Source: Microbacteriaceae bacterium
GTDB taxonomy: Bacteria; Actinomycetota; Actinomycetes; Actinomycetales; Microbacteriaceae
NCBI GenBank assembly: GCA_025464895.1
Contig: JAODMG010000076.1
Location: 1-37,831, forward strand
Direction: 5' to 3'
Length of the DNA: 37,831 bases
Within the stretch, counting starts at the first letter, position 1. Every line of letters begins with the position of its first letter. Made by a program: the position numbers and the translations under genes. The notes under the pieces were generated by a model. The model worked only from the letters and a program-made list of their open reading frames with translations. It was not told the origin of the DNA and ran no database searches. Shown here piece by piece: positions 16,417-24,941 of this stretch.

Positions 16417-18555
16417 TCAGTTCTTGGCGAGGAAGTCGCGGGATGTCTCGTCGAGACGGCGATCGAGCGCATCGCGGAGAGCCGGATGCCGCTCCAGTGC
16501 CGGATCATTCTGCAGCACCGCCTCGGCCAGGGCTCTGGCCTCGGTGATCAGCTCGCCATCCTTCGCCACCCGCAGGAGTCGAAGCGACGACCTCCCGCCG
16601 GACTGGGTGCTGCCGAGCACATCTCCCTCCTGGCGGAGTTCCAGGTCCTTCTGCGCGAGTTCGAACCCGTCGAGGGTCGACGCGACCGCCTCCACCCGCT
16701 CCCGGGCCAGGGTGTCCGGTTCTGCACGGGTGACGAGCAGGCAGAGGCCAGGCACGCTGCCGCGACCGACCCTGCCGCGCAACTGATGCAACTGCGATAC
16801 GCCGAAGCGGTCGGCATCCATCACCACCATGGCCGAGGCGTTCGGCACGTCGACGCCGACCTCGATCACCGTGGTCGCGACCAGAACGTCGATCTGCCCC
16901 GCGGCGAACCCGCGCATGAGCGAATCCTTCTGATCACCGGGCAGGCGGCCGTGCAGCGCCTCGATCCTGGCGGACGCGAGAAGCGGATTAGCCCGCAATT
17001 CGGCGAGCAACTCGGTGACGTTCGCGGTCGACGCCACCTCGCTCACCTCGTCGCCCTGTTCGATGTGCGACGGGTCGATCGCCGGGCACACCACGAAGGC
17101 CTGGCGACCGAGCGCGAGCTCCTCAGACAGCCGCTCCCAAATCCGGCCGGCCCAGGTCGGCTTCTCCGCGAGCGGAACGACGAACGTCTCGATACCCTGT
17201 CGGCCGGCCGGGAGTTCCGCGATGGTGGAGATGTCGAGATCGCCGAACACGGTCATGGCGACCGTGCGCGGAATCGGGGTGGCGGTCAGCACCAGGACGT
17301 GCGGCGGCGTTGTGCCCTTTCGACGCAGGGTCTCCCGCTGCTCGACGCCGAAACGGTGCTGCTCGTCGACCACCACCAGTCCGAGGTCGACGAAACTCAC
17401 GGCATCCCCGAGCAGCGCGTGCGTGCCGACCACGATGCTCGCTCCGCCCGAGACGGTGGCGAGAAGCGCCCTTTTGCGATCCGCCGTCGGCAGCTGCCCG
17501 GTCAGCAGAGTCGGGCGCAGTCGTGCTGCCAGATCCGGACCGAGTGTCGCGACGATCGAGCGCAGGTGCTGGCCCGCGAGCACCTCGGTCGGGGCGAGCA
17601 GCGCCGACTGCCCGCCGGACTGGGCAACCGCGAGCATCGCCCGCAGCGCCACCAGCGTCTTGCCCGACCCGACCTCGCCCTGCACCAGCCGGTTCATCGG
17701 GGCGTCGGCCTCCAGGTCGGCCGTGATCTCGGCGCCGACCTTACGCTGGTCGCCGGTCAGGACGAACGGGAGCGTCTCGTCAAACCCCTCCAGCAGCGCT
17801 CCGGCAACCCGCGGCGTCGCCTCCGTCTCACGCAGGAGTCGCCGCTGCTGCAGCAGTGCTGCCTGCAGCACGAACGCCTCCTGGAAGCGAAGAGCCTTGC
17901 GCGCCGCACCCCAGTCCGCGTCTTTCTGCGGCCGGTGAATGAGCTCGACCGCCCGCGAATAGCTCATCAGTTTGCGGGAGGTTCGCACCGCATCCGGAAC
18001 CGGGTCGTCGAGCGGCGGAAGCGTGTCGAGCACCACCCCGATCGCCTTCTGGAGCTGCCAGGACGCGACGGATGCTGTGGCCGGATACAGCGGAATCGGC
18101 AGTTCTGCCCAGGCCCTGGCCGCCTCCTCGTCCCGCTCCGTGTCATCCTCGAACAACTCGTAGTCCGGATGCGCGAGCTGCCGGGTGCCCCGGTAGTCGC
18201 CAACCTTGCCCGCGAAGATGCCGCGCGCGCCGGGGACAAGCTCCTTCGCCCGCCAGCCCTGATTGAAGAAGGTGAGGGTCAGGATGCCGCGGCCGTCGCT
18301 GATCTTCACCTCGAGGATCGAGCCGCGTTTCGCCCGCATCGGCCGCTCTCGAACCTCGAGCACCTCAGCGACAAGGGTCACGCTCGTGTCGATCTCGAGT
18401 TCGCTCAGTGCCGTCAACTCTCCGCGCTGGGCATAGCGCCGCGGATAGTGGCTGAGCAGGTCGCCGACGGTGACCAGGCCGAGGCCCTTCTCGATGGCGG
18501 CGGCCGTGCGACCGCCCAGCGCGCTGCTGAGTTTGGCGTCGAGGGGCGATGTCAC
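16417..18555 (-). CDS. recG: ATP-dependent DNA helicase RecG
   Basis: About 712 residues. An N-terminal wedge/OB domain (SVTLVAEVLEVRERPM region) is followed by a superfamily 2 helicase core: motif I GEVGSGKT, motif Ia LLAPTEVLAGQHL, motif II DEQH (VVVDEQHRFGVEQR), motif III LTATPIPRT, motif V and VI with QLRGRVGRG. RecG remodels stalled replication forks and Holliday junctions. I chose GTG 18555 because family homology (SPLDAKLSSALGGRTA) begins right after; the frame extends further upstream into sequence rich in Arg. Divergent from a methyltransferase gene at 18644. Terminates 84 bases before coaD. Confidence 0.96.
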   Translation of the reverse strand: MTSPLDAKLSSALGGRTAAAIEKGLGLVTVGDLLSHYPRRYAQRGELTALSELEIDTSVTLVAEVLEVRERPMRAKRGSILEVKISDGRGILTLTFFNQGWRAKELVPGARGIFAGKVGDYRGTRQLAHPDYELFEDDTERDEEAARAWAELPIPLYPATASVASWQLQKAIGVVLDTLPPLDDPVPDAVRTSRKLMSYSRAVELIHRPQKDADWGAARKALRFQEAFVLQAALLQQRRLLRETEATPRVAGALLEGFDETLPFVLTGDQRKVGAEITADLEADAPMNRLVQGEVGSGKTLVALRAMLAVAQSGGQSALLAPTEVLAGQHLRSIVATLGPDLAARLRPTLLTGQLPTADRKRALLATVSGGASIVVGTHALLGDAVSFVDLGLVVVDEQHRFGVEQRETLRRKGTTPPHVLVLTATPIPRTVAMTVFGDLDISTIAELPAGRQGIETFVVPLAEKPTWAGRIWERLSEELALGRQAFVVCPAIDPSHIEQGDEVSEVASTANVTELLAELRANPLLASARIEALHGRLPGDQKDSLMRGFAAGQIDVLVATTVIEVGVDVPNASAMVVMDADRFGVSQLHQLRGRVGRGSVPGLCLLVTRAEPDTLARERVEAVASTLDGFELAQKDLELRQEGDVLGSTQSGGRSSLRLLRVAKDGELITEARALAEAVLQNDPALERHPALRDALDRRLDETSRDFLAKN

Positions 18556-18643
18556 CCTTCGAGGGTATCCGGCAGCAGCCCGCCTCAAGGAGCATGCCAA
18601 GATGGAAATAGTCGCGTCAACCTTGACGGATCGGAGAAGTGCT

Positions 18644-19387
18644 GTGTCGTACAACGACCGCGGTGCCGACGGTGCTGCGTATTCACGCTGGAAAGGCTGG
18701 GTCGCCGAGACCCCTTTCGGTCATCTCTCCGCGGGCGAAGCCGACTACTTCAAGCGAGAACTGCGTGACGTGACTGGGGGCGCAGCGGTGCAGGATGTTC
18801 TCGAGATCGGATTCGGCAACGGCGCGTTCCTGTCTTATTGCCGGTCGCGTGAGTGGACCGTGACCGGCACGGAACTCGGCACCGACCTGGTCGCGGCGGC
18901 GAGAGAGGCCGGGTTCGACGTTCATCCGGCGGACGAACTAGACCAGGTACCCGACGGATCATTCGATCTGGTCGCCGTGTTCGACGTGCTCGAACACATC
19001 CCCCAGGACGACATCATCGAATTTCTCGAGTCCCTCGCGGCCAAGCTGCGCCCGAACGGGTCGATGCTGCTCCGTTTCCCCAACGCCGACAGTTGGTTGG
19101 GCAACCCCCTTCAATTCGGAGACCCCACCCACGTCACCGCAATCGGCTATCTGAAGATGAGCTATTTCGCGCTCTGCGCCGGGCTTCGACTCGACGTCTT
19201 CCGCGCGGCCACCCGGCCATCCTTCGCGAGCTCGTTCGTCCACGGACTCTATTCGCTGACCGCGGGGACCTATATCGATGTCACGGCGAGGCTCAAGCAG
19301 TTGATCTACTTTCCCGGACTGCCCGTCGTGCTCTCCACCTCGAATGTGATCTGCGTCGCACGCAAGGCGCCCAGCCGGAACGACTAG
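18644..19387 (+). CDS. class I SAM-dependent methyltransferase
   Basis: About 247 residues with a Rossmann methyltransferase fold: motif I DVLEIGFGNGAFL at 51-63 and the acidic EL of TGTELGTDLV, then VFDVLEHIPQDD, typical of the Methyltransf_11/23 type that methylates small molecules or sugars. GTG 18644 has GGAG 7 bases upstream; ATG 18602, also with a GGAG 9 bases upstream, would add 14 residues and is the alternative start. The substrate is not evident. A C-terminal stretch (LKQLIYFPGLPVVLSTSNVICVA) is hydrophobic. It is divergent from recG and convergent with the gene at 19411. Confidence 0.88.
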   Translation: MSYNDRGADGAAYSRWKGWVAETPFGHLSAGEADYFKRELRDVTGGAAVQDVLEIGFGNGAFLSYCRSREWTVTGTELGTDLVAAAREAGFDVHPADELDQVPDGSFDLVAVFDVLEHIPQDDIIEFLESLAAKLRPNGSMLLRFPNADSWLGNPLQFGDPTHVTAIGYLKMSYFALCAGLRLDVFRAATRPSFASSFVHGLYSLTAGTYIDVTARLKQLIYFPGLPVVLSTSNVICVARKAPSRND

Positions 19388-19410
19388 GGGCAGCAGCACT
19401 CCGTCCGCCG

Positions 19411-19671
19411 CTAGAAGACGAACTGCGCCGAGATCCTGTCGACCACGAAGCCGATTGCGACGGCGATCGACGGCCCGAATGCGGCGATGGCGAACACCAC
19501 GACGCCGCTCAGCGCCACAATCGCGACCGAACCGACGATCACCTGGGTACGCAGCGGCGTCGAAACCGGCGTGGAGCTCTCGGCCCGAATTGCGGCCTCA
19601 CCCAGCAACTCCTCGAGGTCCGACGGGGACTCCGCTACGACATCCGCCTCGATCGTCGCTGTCGCTTCCAC
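19411..19671 (-). CDS. small membrane protein of unknown function
   Basis: An 86-residue protein with an acidic N-terminus (EADVVAESPSDLEELLGEA) and one or two hydrophobic segments in residues about 44-80 (VIVGSVAIVALSGVVVFAIAAFG and IAVAIGFVVDRI). GTG 19671 has AAAGG 6 bases upstream. It follows corA by 23 bases on the same strand, so it is probably co-transcribed with the magnesium channel gene; a link in function is only suggested by that. No family recognised. Confidence 0.7.
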   Translation of the reverse strand: MEATATIEADVVAESPSDLEELLGEAAIRAESSTPVSTPLRTQVIVGSVAIVALSGVVVFAIAAFGPSIAVAIGFVVDRISAQFVF

Positions 19672-19694
19672 TCAGTACCTTTCGAGACGTGCCA

Positions 19695-20822
19695 CTAAAT
19701 CCACTTGCGCTTCTTGAACACAAGGTACAGGGTCACGCTCACCGCCGCCATCAGGCCGAGGGCCAGCGGATATCCGAACGGCCAGGCCAGCTCCGGCATG
19801 TTGTGGAAGTTCATCCCGTAAATGCCGCCGACCAGCGACGGGGCGAACAGGATGGCCGCCCATCCGGAGATCTTCCGAGCCTCCTCGGCCTGCCGGTTGC
19901 TCGCCTCGCCCACCTGCCGCATCTCGTCGTTCTGGCGCTGGGCCACGAGAGTGCCGTTGACCGTCAGGATGTCGCGGAGCAACTGCCTGAACTCGTCCAC
20001 CCGCTCGTTGACGTGAGCGACATGGTCCGCGACGTCGCGCAGGTACTGCTGCAGGTCTTCAGCGATGCCGTACTTGTCGAAACCGCCGGAGATCGAGTCG
20101 AGGATGCCGACGAGCGGCTGGGCAGCGCGCTGGAAGTCGATCACCTCGCGGGACAGCTCGTAGATACGACGCGACACCTCCGGGTCTCCGCCGAACACCT
20201 GGGTCTCGATCTCGTCGATATCGTTCGCGAGGCCGGCCACCACCGGCGCATAGCCGTCGACCACTGTGTCGAGGATGGCGTAGAGCACCGCTTCCGTGCC
20301 GCGGGCGAGAAGTTCCGGGGTCGATTCGAGGCGCGCGCGCACGATCGAGAGGTCGGGCGATTCGCTGTGGCGGACGGTGATGACGAAGTTCCTGCCGATG
20401 AACAGGTGCAACTCGCCGAAGTCCACCTCCTCGCGATCATCCAGGTACTGCGCCGCCCGAAGAACGACGAACAGGGTCGTGCCGTAGCGCTCGATCTTCG
20501 GACGCTGGTGGGCAAGGATCGCATCCTCGACTGCCAGCTCGTGGAGGCCGAACTGCCCCGCGAGTGAGGTCAGCTCCTCCGTCGACGGGCGGTAGAGACC
20601 GATCCAGGCCATGGCGTCCGGACGTGAATCGAGCGCGGCGTAGGTGGAACCGAGCGTCGACGGGGTCTCGACCCGGCGGCCCGCCTCGTAGATCGCGTTG
20701 TCGATCAGGCTGGAGCGCGACGGATGCACCGAGTCGACGGACGGCGCGTCGACTTGATCCGGCTTCGGCGCTCTGCCCCGCGGCGACAACGGCCGAAACG
20801 GTCTCCTCAATTCGCGAGCCAT
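19695..20822 (-). CDS. corA: CorA-family magnesium/cobalt transporter
   Basis: A 375-residue protein with a large cytoplasmic N-terminal domain, a long helix (DLQQYLRDVADHVAHVNERVDEFRQLLRD region split by Arg and Glu) and two membrane helices at the C-terminus. The family signature YGMNF is at 335-339 (IYGMNFHNMPELAWPFGYP) in the loop between them, with Met-Pro-Glu-Leu matching the MPEL region of CorA. It transports Mg2+ (or Co2+/Ni2+) down the membrane potential, as a pentamer. Divergent from rsmD with 84 bases between start codons. Confidence 0.95.
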   Translation of the reverse strand: MARELRRPFRPLSPRGRAPKPDQVDAPSVDSVHPSRSSLIDNAIYEAGRRVETPSTLGSTYAALDSRPDAMAWIGLYRPSTEELTSLAGQFGLHELAVEDAILAHQRPKIERYGTTLFVVLRAAQYLDDREEVDFGELHLFIGRNFVITVRHSESPDLSIVRARLESTPELLARGTEAVLYAILDTVVDGYAPVVAGLANDIDEIETQVFGGDPEVSRRIYELSREVIDFQRAAQPLVGILDSISGGFDKYGIAEDLQQYLRDVADHVAHVNERVDEFRQLLRDILTVNGTLVAQRQNDEMRQVGEASNRQAEEARKISGWAAILFAPSLVGGIYGMNFHNMPELAWPFGYPLALGLMAAVSVTLYLVFKKRKWI

Positions 20823-20906
20823 GCAAGAACGCTAACCCCGTGGCACGGTCAAATCCGGTATCGACAGGTAAACAGTTGGCGATCGCAGCCGATAGCGTGG
20901 GAATCG

Positions 20907-21473
20907 ATGACACGGATAATCGCCGGATTCGCCGGTTCACTCACGATCGCGGTGCCGCGCTTCGGCACCCGGCCGACCAGCGACCGAGTGCGCGAAGCGA
21001 TCTTCTCCGCGCTCGAATCCCGGGACGCGATCGCCGGGGCGCGGGTCCTCGACCTTTATGCCGGTTCTGGTGCCTTGGGTCTCGAGGCGGCATCCCGCGG
21101 TGCCATGAAGGTCACACTGGTCGACAGCGCAAACGCCGCCACCCGCATCGGCCGCGACAACGCCGCGCTGGTCAAGCGCAACGCGCCGCCCGGCAGCGGA
21201 CTCGAGATCGTGGTCACCGCCCTGCCGGTCCAGGCGTTCCTTGGCGCGAACTCCGAGACCTGGGACATCGCGCTTCTCGACCCGCCGTACGATCTCGGCG
21301 AGGTTGAACTCGCGCACAACCTCGAGGCGCTCGCGCACCGTCTTGCCCCGGATGCGGTGGTGCTGATCGAGCGCGGCATCCGATCGCCGGAGCCCAGCTG
21401 GCCATCCGGGATCACCCTCGACCGGCGCAAGGACTACGGCGATACGACCTTGTGGTGGGCGCGGCGGGTGTAG
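20907..21473 (+). CDS. rsmD: 16S rRNA (guanine966-N2)-methyltransferase RsmD
   Basis: A 188-residue rRNA methyltransferase. TRIIAGFAGS at the start, RPTSDRVREAIFSAL at 22-36, the SAM-binding LDLYAGSGALGLE at 48-60 and the catalytic DPPY at 125-128 are family hallmarks. It modifies G966 of 16S rRNA during 30S assembly. I chose ATG 20907, where homology begins; the frame extends upstream into the divergent corA. Its usual actinobacterial place is between recG and coaD, but here it lies beyond corA in opposite orientation. It is convergent with thiL with a 16-base gap and no terminator. Confidence 0.95.
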   Translation: MTRIIAGFAGSLTIAVPRFGTRPTSDRVREAIFSALESRDAIAGARVLDLYAGSGALGLEAASRGAMKVTLVDSANAATRIGRDNAALVKRNAPPGSGLEIVVTALPVQAFLGANSETWDIALLDPPYDLGEVELAHNLEALAHRLAPDAVVLIERGIRSPEPSWPSGITLDRRKDYGDTTLWWARRV

Positions 21474-21489
21474 GTACCCTTGGCTGGCG

Positions 21490-22458
21490 CTACCCCTGGC
21501 CGCCGTTCCACCCCGTGTACGGGTCCCATCCACCCGCATCGTACGGTTCGCCGTCGAGCGAAATGCCGGCGCCGTCGACGACGACACCGATGCGCCGAAA
21601 GCCGACGGGAAGGGGGACGGATGCCGGGAAGCTCGCGAGAAGCGAATGGTCCTCCCCACCGCCGAGCGCCAGCAGCGGGTCCGGACCGAGTGCTGCGCTG
21701 TCGAAGTCGAGTCGCACCGAACTCGCTCGGGCGAGACGGGCGGCGTCGATCGCCAGTCCGTCGCTGAGGTCGAGCATCGCGGTAGCTCCTGCCAGTGCTG
21801 CGACCTGGCCTGCCCCGATCGGCGGCCGGGGGGCGAGTTGCGCCGCGGTGCGCGAGCGGAGTGTGGCGGCCAGGACGGATGACGGCTCGCCATCCGCGCC
21901 GACGGCCTCCGTAAACAGCAGTCGCAGCGCCAGTGCCGCGTCGCCGAGTACGCCGCACACCGCCACGATATCGCCGACTCGCGCACCGGAACGAAGTACC
22001 GGCGCCCGCCCGGACAGGTCGCCGAAGGCAGTGACGGCGATCGACAAGGTCGTCGATGCGGACAGGTCTCCGCCGACTACGCCGCACCCCGGTGCCAATT
22101 CAGCGCAGGCATCCCTCAGTCCGTCGGCGATTCCCTCGAGCAGCGAGACCGGAGAGTCCGGAGGCGCGGCGATCGCGACGACCAGTGCCGTCGGTACGGC
22201 GCCCATGGCCGCGACATCCGCGAGATTCGACGCCGCGGCCTTCCAGCCGAGGTCGTGCGGGCTCGACCAGGCCAGTCGAAAGTCCGGACCGTGGATCATC
22301 ATGTCCGTCGTCACGACGAACCGTCCATCCGGAGCGGCAACGACAGCGGCATCATCCCCGGGGCCGAGCAACGCGGATGCGGCAGCCGGCAACCGGGGAA
22401 AGATCCGCTGCAGGGTCGCTGACTCCCCGATAGCGCCGAGGGTGTCAGATGCGGTCAT
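21490..22458 (-). CDS. thiL: thiamine-monophosphate kinase
   Basis: A 322-residue enzyme converting thiamine phosphate to thiamine diphosphate with ATP. GPGDDAAVVAAP near residue 33, VVTTDMMIHGPDFRLAWSSP, KAAASNLADVAAMGA and GGDLSAS are PurM-type ThiL motifs; LDLSDGLAIDAARLARAS closes the active site and GGGEDHSLLASF is near the C-terminus. Length is normal. ATG 22458 has no Shine-Dalgarno sequence but TAGCGT lies 7 bases upstream, suggesting a leaderless transcript. Divergent from the DUF3515 gene with only 24 bases between start codons. Confidence 0.95.
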   Translation of the reverse strand: MTASDTLGAIGESATLQRIFPRLPAAASALLGPGDDAAVVAAPDGRFVVTTDMMIHGPDFRLAWSSPHDLGWKAAASNLADVAAMGAVPTALVVAIAAPPDSPVSLLEGIADGLRDACAELAPGCGVVGGDLSASTTLSIAVTAFGDLSGRAPVLRSGARVGDIVAVCGVLGDAALALRLLFTEAVGADGEPSSVLAATLRSRTAAQLAPRPPIGAGQVAALAGATAMLDLSDGLAIDAARLARASSVRLDFDSAALGPDPLLALGGGEDHSLLASFPASVPLPVGFRRIGVVVDGAGISLDGEPYDAGGWDPYTGWNGGQG

Positions 22459-22482
22459 GTTTCAAACGCTAGCCTGAAAGCA
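22459..22482. promoter_or_regulatory. overlapping divergent -10 elements between thiL and the DUF3515 gene
   Basis: The 24 bases between the two start codons contain ACGCTAGCCT. Read on the plus strand TAGCCT stands 7 bases before the DUF3515 ATG; read on the minus strand TAGCGT stands 7 bases before the thiL ATG. Both fit leaderless -10 elements, sharing the CTAG centre. The -35 regions would fall inside the opposite genes and are not convincing. Confidence 0.4.
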
Positions 22483-23004
22483 ATGAACTCGATGCTCAAG
22501 CGGGTGGCCGTCGCCGCCTTCGCCCCCCTTCTGCTGCTCGCATTGAGCGCCTGTGCCCCAACGGTCGCGCTCACCCCGGCCGCGGACGCCACCAACGCGG
22601 ACTGCGCGAACGTCATCGTCCACCTGCCGCAATCGGTCGCGGGCAAGGCGATCCGGCAGACGGATGCGCAGGCGACGAGCGCCTGGGGCGACCCGGCCGC
22701 CATCATCCTGCGCTGCGGGGTGACTCCACCTGGCCCGACCACCGACATCTGCTACACCGTCAAGGGAATCGACTGGGTGATCGACAGCTCTAAACAGCCG
22801 GTGTACACATTTACGACCTACGGCCGCACGCCGGCTGTGCAGGTCGTCGTCGACTCGACCCTCACCAGCGGCCAGGGCACGATCGTGCTCGACGAACTGG
22901 CCAACCCGGTGAGCTTCATCGCCCAGTCGAAGACCCACAAGTGCGAAAACGTGCTTGCGCCGTCAACGCCCACCCCAACCCCCGCGCCGACTCCATCCCC
23001 CTGA
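22483..23004 (+). CDS. DUF3515 lipoprotein
   Basis: A 173-residue secreted lipoprotein. The signal peptide ends in the lipobox LSAC with Cys24, after a basic start and a Leu/Ala core (FAPLLLLALSAC). The mature part has Cys in TNADCANVIVHLP and further Cys in ILRCG and DICYTV, then a C-terminal Pro/Thr tail (TPTPTPAPTPSP). DUF3515 proteins are actinobacterial, and normally sit near thiL and the D-Ala-D-Ala ligase gene, as in Mycobacterium and Corynebacterium. Function unknown. It ends before a strong hairpin and is convergent with gpsA. Confidence 0.9.
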   Translation: MNSMLKRVAVAAFAPLLLLALSACAPTVALTPAADATNADCANVIVHLPQSVAGKAIRQTDAQATSAWGDPAAIILRCGVTPPGPTTDICYTVKGIDWVIDSSKQPVYTFTTYGRTPAVQVVVDSTLTSGQGTIVLDELANPVSFIAQSKTHKCENVLAPSTPTPTPAPTPSP

Positions 23005-23051
23005 CGCCGCGCGCCGGCACCGGGCTCCGCGCGCCCGCAGTGACCGCGAGA

Positions 23052-23097
23052 GGGCAAAATCCGCCCTAAAACGCGACTTTTAGGGCGGAATGTGCCC
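23052..23097. terminator. 46-base palindrome between convergent genes
   Basis: A perfect 12-bp stem, TCCGCCCTAAAA with TTTTAGGGCGGA (23060-23071 and 23078-23089), has a CGCGAC loop; after a 3-base internal loop the stem continues as GGGCA/TGCCC (23052-23056 and 23093-23097). The TTTT lies within the stem and no T tract follows. It can end both the DUF3515 gene (+) and gpsA (-). The very regular sequence could also be a copy of a dispersed intergenic repeat. Confidence 0.75.
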
Positions 23098-23117
23098 GCT
23101 CGCGAGGTTCTTGCGCC

Positions 23118-24167
23118 TCAGGTCTCGGGCTGCGGGTCGACCCGGTCCGTGGTGAGGTGTGGCGCGATATCCCGTGGATTCATCGTGCCTGCGAGCACCT
23201 GCGCGACCTGGGACACGATCGGCATCTCGACCCCCTTCAGGGCGGCGAGCTCGAGGATCGGGGCGACAGAGGACAGCCCCTCCGCGGTCTGGTTCATCTG
23301 CTTCACGACATCGCTGAAGGTGTATCCCTGCCCGAGCAGCCGGCCGGCGGTGTTGTTGCGGGACAACGGCGACTCGCAGGTCGCGATGAGATCGCCAAGT
23401 CCCGCGAGCCCCGCGAGGGTCTCTGGCTTTGCCCCGTAGGCGACCGCGAAATCGGTCATCTCGACCAGTCCGCGGGTGATGATCGACGCCTTGGTGTTCT
23501 CGCCGTAACCGACTCCGTCGACGATGCCGATCGCCACCGCGATGAGGTTCTTGAGCACACCGCCGAACTCGGTGCCGATGACATCCGTATTGACGAAGGA
23601 ACGGAAGTACGGGTTGGTCGCGGCGATGGCGACACTCGTCGCGGTCTCCAGGTTGCTGGACGAGACGACAGCAGCCGTCGGCTGCTCCTTGGCGATTTCG
23701 AGCGCGAGGTTCGGTCCGGATGTGACGGCGACCCGGTCGACGTCTATGTCCAGTTCCTGCTCGATCACCTCGGTCATCCGCAGCCCGGATCCGTTTTCGA
23801 CGCCCTTCATCAGGCTGACGACGATGGCGTCGGCCGGGACCAGCTCGCGGATGACGCGCAGGTTCTCGCGCAGCGACTGGCTAGGGACCGAGACGAAGAC
23901 GATCTCTGCACCGTCGAGCACATCGGTCAGGTTCGGACTCGCCCAAAGGTTCCGCGGCAGGTTGATTCCTGGAAGATAGTCACTGTTGCGCTTGCTCTGC
24001 GAGATCTCGCGGGCAAGCTCCGCACGGCGGGCCCAGAGCGCGACATCCGATCCGCCATCGGCGAGCACCTTCGCGAATGTGGTGCCCCAGCTGCCCGCTC
24101 CGAGAACCGCGACCCGGCGCACCCCAGGGGCGGAGATGCGGATGGGCATCGTCATCGTGTTGCTCAA
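23118..24167 (-). CDS. gpsA: NAD(P)-dependent glycerol-3-phosphate dehydrogenase
   Basis: About 349 residues; reduces dihydroxyacetone phosphate to sn-glycerol-3-phosphate for phospholipid synthesis. The dinucleotide fold motif VAVLGAGSWGTTFAKVL is near the N-terminus, and the catalytic Lys lies in GGVLKNLIAVAIGI; GLAGLGDLIATC and NRTAGRLL-like RNNTAGRLLGQG are further signatures. Start TTG 24167 overlaps the plsC stop (TTGA); ATG 24155 or 24149 are alternatives. Last gene of the leuC-leuD-murA-plsC-gpsA operon. In related genomes ddl normally follows; it is not here. Confidence 0.96.
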   Translation of the reverse strand: MSNTMTMPIRISAPGVRRVAVLGAGSWGTTFAKVLADGGSDVALWARRAELAREISQSKRNSDYLPGINLPRNLWASPNLTDVLDGAEIVFVSVPSQSLRENLRVIRELVPADAIVVSLMKGVENGSGLRMTEVIEQELDIDVDRVAVTSGPNLALEIAKEQPTAAVVSSSNLETATSVAIAATNPYFRSFVNTDVIGTEFGGVLKNLIAVAIGIVDGVGYGENTKASIITRGLVEMTDFAVAYGAKPETLAGLAGLGDLIATCESPLSRNNTAGRLLGQGYTFSDVVKQMNQTAEGLSSVAPILELAALKGVEMPIVSQVAQVLAGTMNPRDIAPHLTTDRVDPQPET

Positions 24168-24934
24168 AAGCGACCGATCTCGTTTTGGTTGTGCTGGGTC
24201 GGATCCCAGACTTCGGCGGGGATCGGCTCGTTTCGCAATTCGGCGAGGAGGGCCGTGATGGCCTTCATGAGTAGCGCGGTCGCCTCGTTGAGGGTGGTGG
24301 TATCGAGTTTCTTGCCGGCAAAGGCCGACAGGTCGAGCGGATCACCGATCTTCGCATGGATGGTCTTACGGGGGAACACACTGATTCTCTTCGCATACCG
24401 CGGCATGATCTGCTGGGTCCCCCAGTGCACCATCGGGATGAGCGGAACGCCGGCCTCCAGCGCCATCCGCACCGCTCCGGTCTTGCCGCGCATCGGCCAG
24501 AGCTCCGGATCCCGCGTCAGCGACCCTTCCGGATAGATCACGACCGCCAGGCCGTCCTTCACGAGCTTGCCGGCCGCCGCCAGCGGGTCGTTGCCCCGGA
24601 CCGCGCCGGCCCGCTCCACCGGGATCTGCCCCGACTTGCGCAGGAACCAACCGAGCACCGGCACCCTGAACAGGGAAGCCTTGGTCAGGTAGCGCGGCGC
24701 CCTGCCGAGTTTCCAGACGATGAGTCCCACCACGACAGGATCGATTTCGCTGTAGTGGTTCGGCGCCAACACGAATGCGCCGGTCTTCGGGAGCTTGTCG
24801 CCATCCTGGATCCGATACCGGGCAATGGCATACATGAACGGCAGGATGAGCGCGGCCAGTAACCTGAAAATCGGAATCTTCTCCGATTTGACCTTCTCGG
24901 GCTTCGTTGCGCCGGGTTCGGCTTCAGCAGGCAC
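24164..24934 (-). CDS. plsC: 1-acyl-sn-glycerol-3-phosphate acyltransferase family protein
   Basis: About 256 residues, PlsC family. Motif I NHYSEID carries the H(x4)D catalytic pair; motif III YPEGS follows in LAVVIYPEGSLTRD; VPLIPMVHWGTQQ is motif IV-like. One hydrophobic stretch near the N-terminus (FRLLAALILPFMYAIA) probably anchors it. It acylates lysophosphatidic acid. GTG 24934 lies 8 bases after the murA stop, with GAGGGA 10 bases upstream; the frame extends further upstream inside murA. The stop overlaps gpsA, linking acylation to glycerol-3-phosphate supply. Confidence 0.93.
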   Translation of the reverse strand: MPAEAEPGATKPEKVKSEKIPIFRLLAALILPFMYAIARYRIQDGDKLPKTGAFVLAPNHYSEIDPVVVGLIVWKLGRAPRYLTKASLFRVPVLGWFLRKSGQIPVERAGAVRGNDPLAAAGKLVKDGLAVVIYPEGSLTRDPELWPMRGKTGAVRMALEAGVPLIPMVHWGTQQIMPRYAKRISVFPRKTIHAKIGDPLDLSAFAGKKLDTTTLNEATALLMKAITALLAELRNEPIPAEVWDPTQHNQNEIGRF

Positions 24935-24941
24935 CGATCGG

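Noticed and set aside
15832-18768. A 978-codon open frame on the plus strand
   Set aside because: It lies antisense to coaD and recG, whose motifs are clear; its translation is rich in Arg, His, Gly and Asp with no domain, as expected of a GC-rich shadow.
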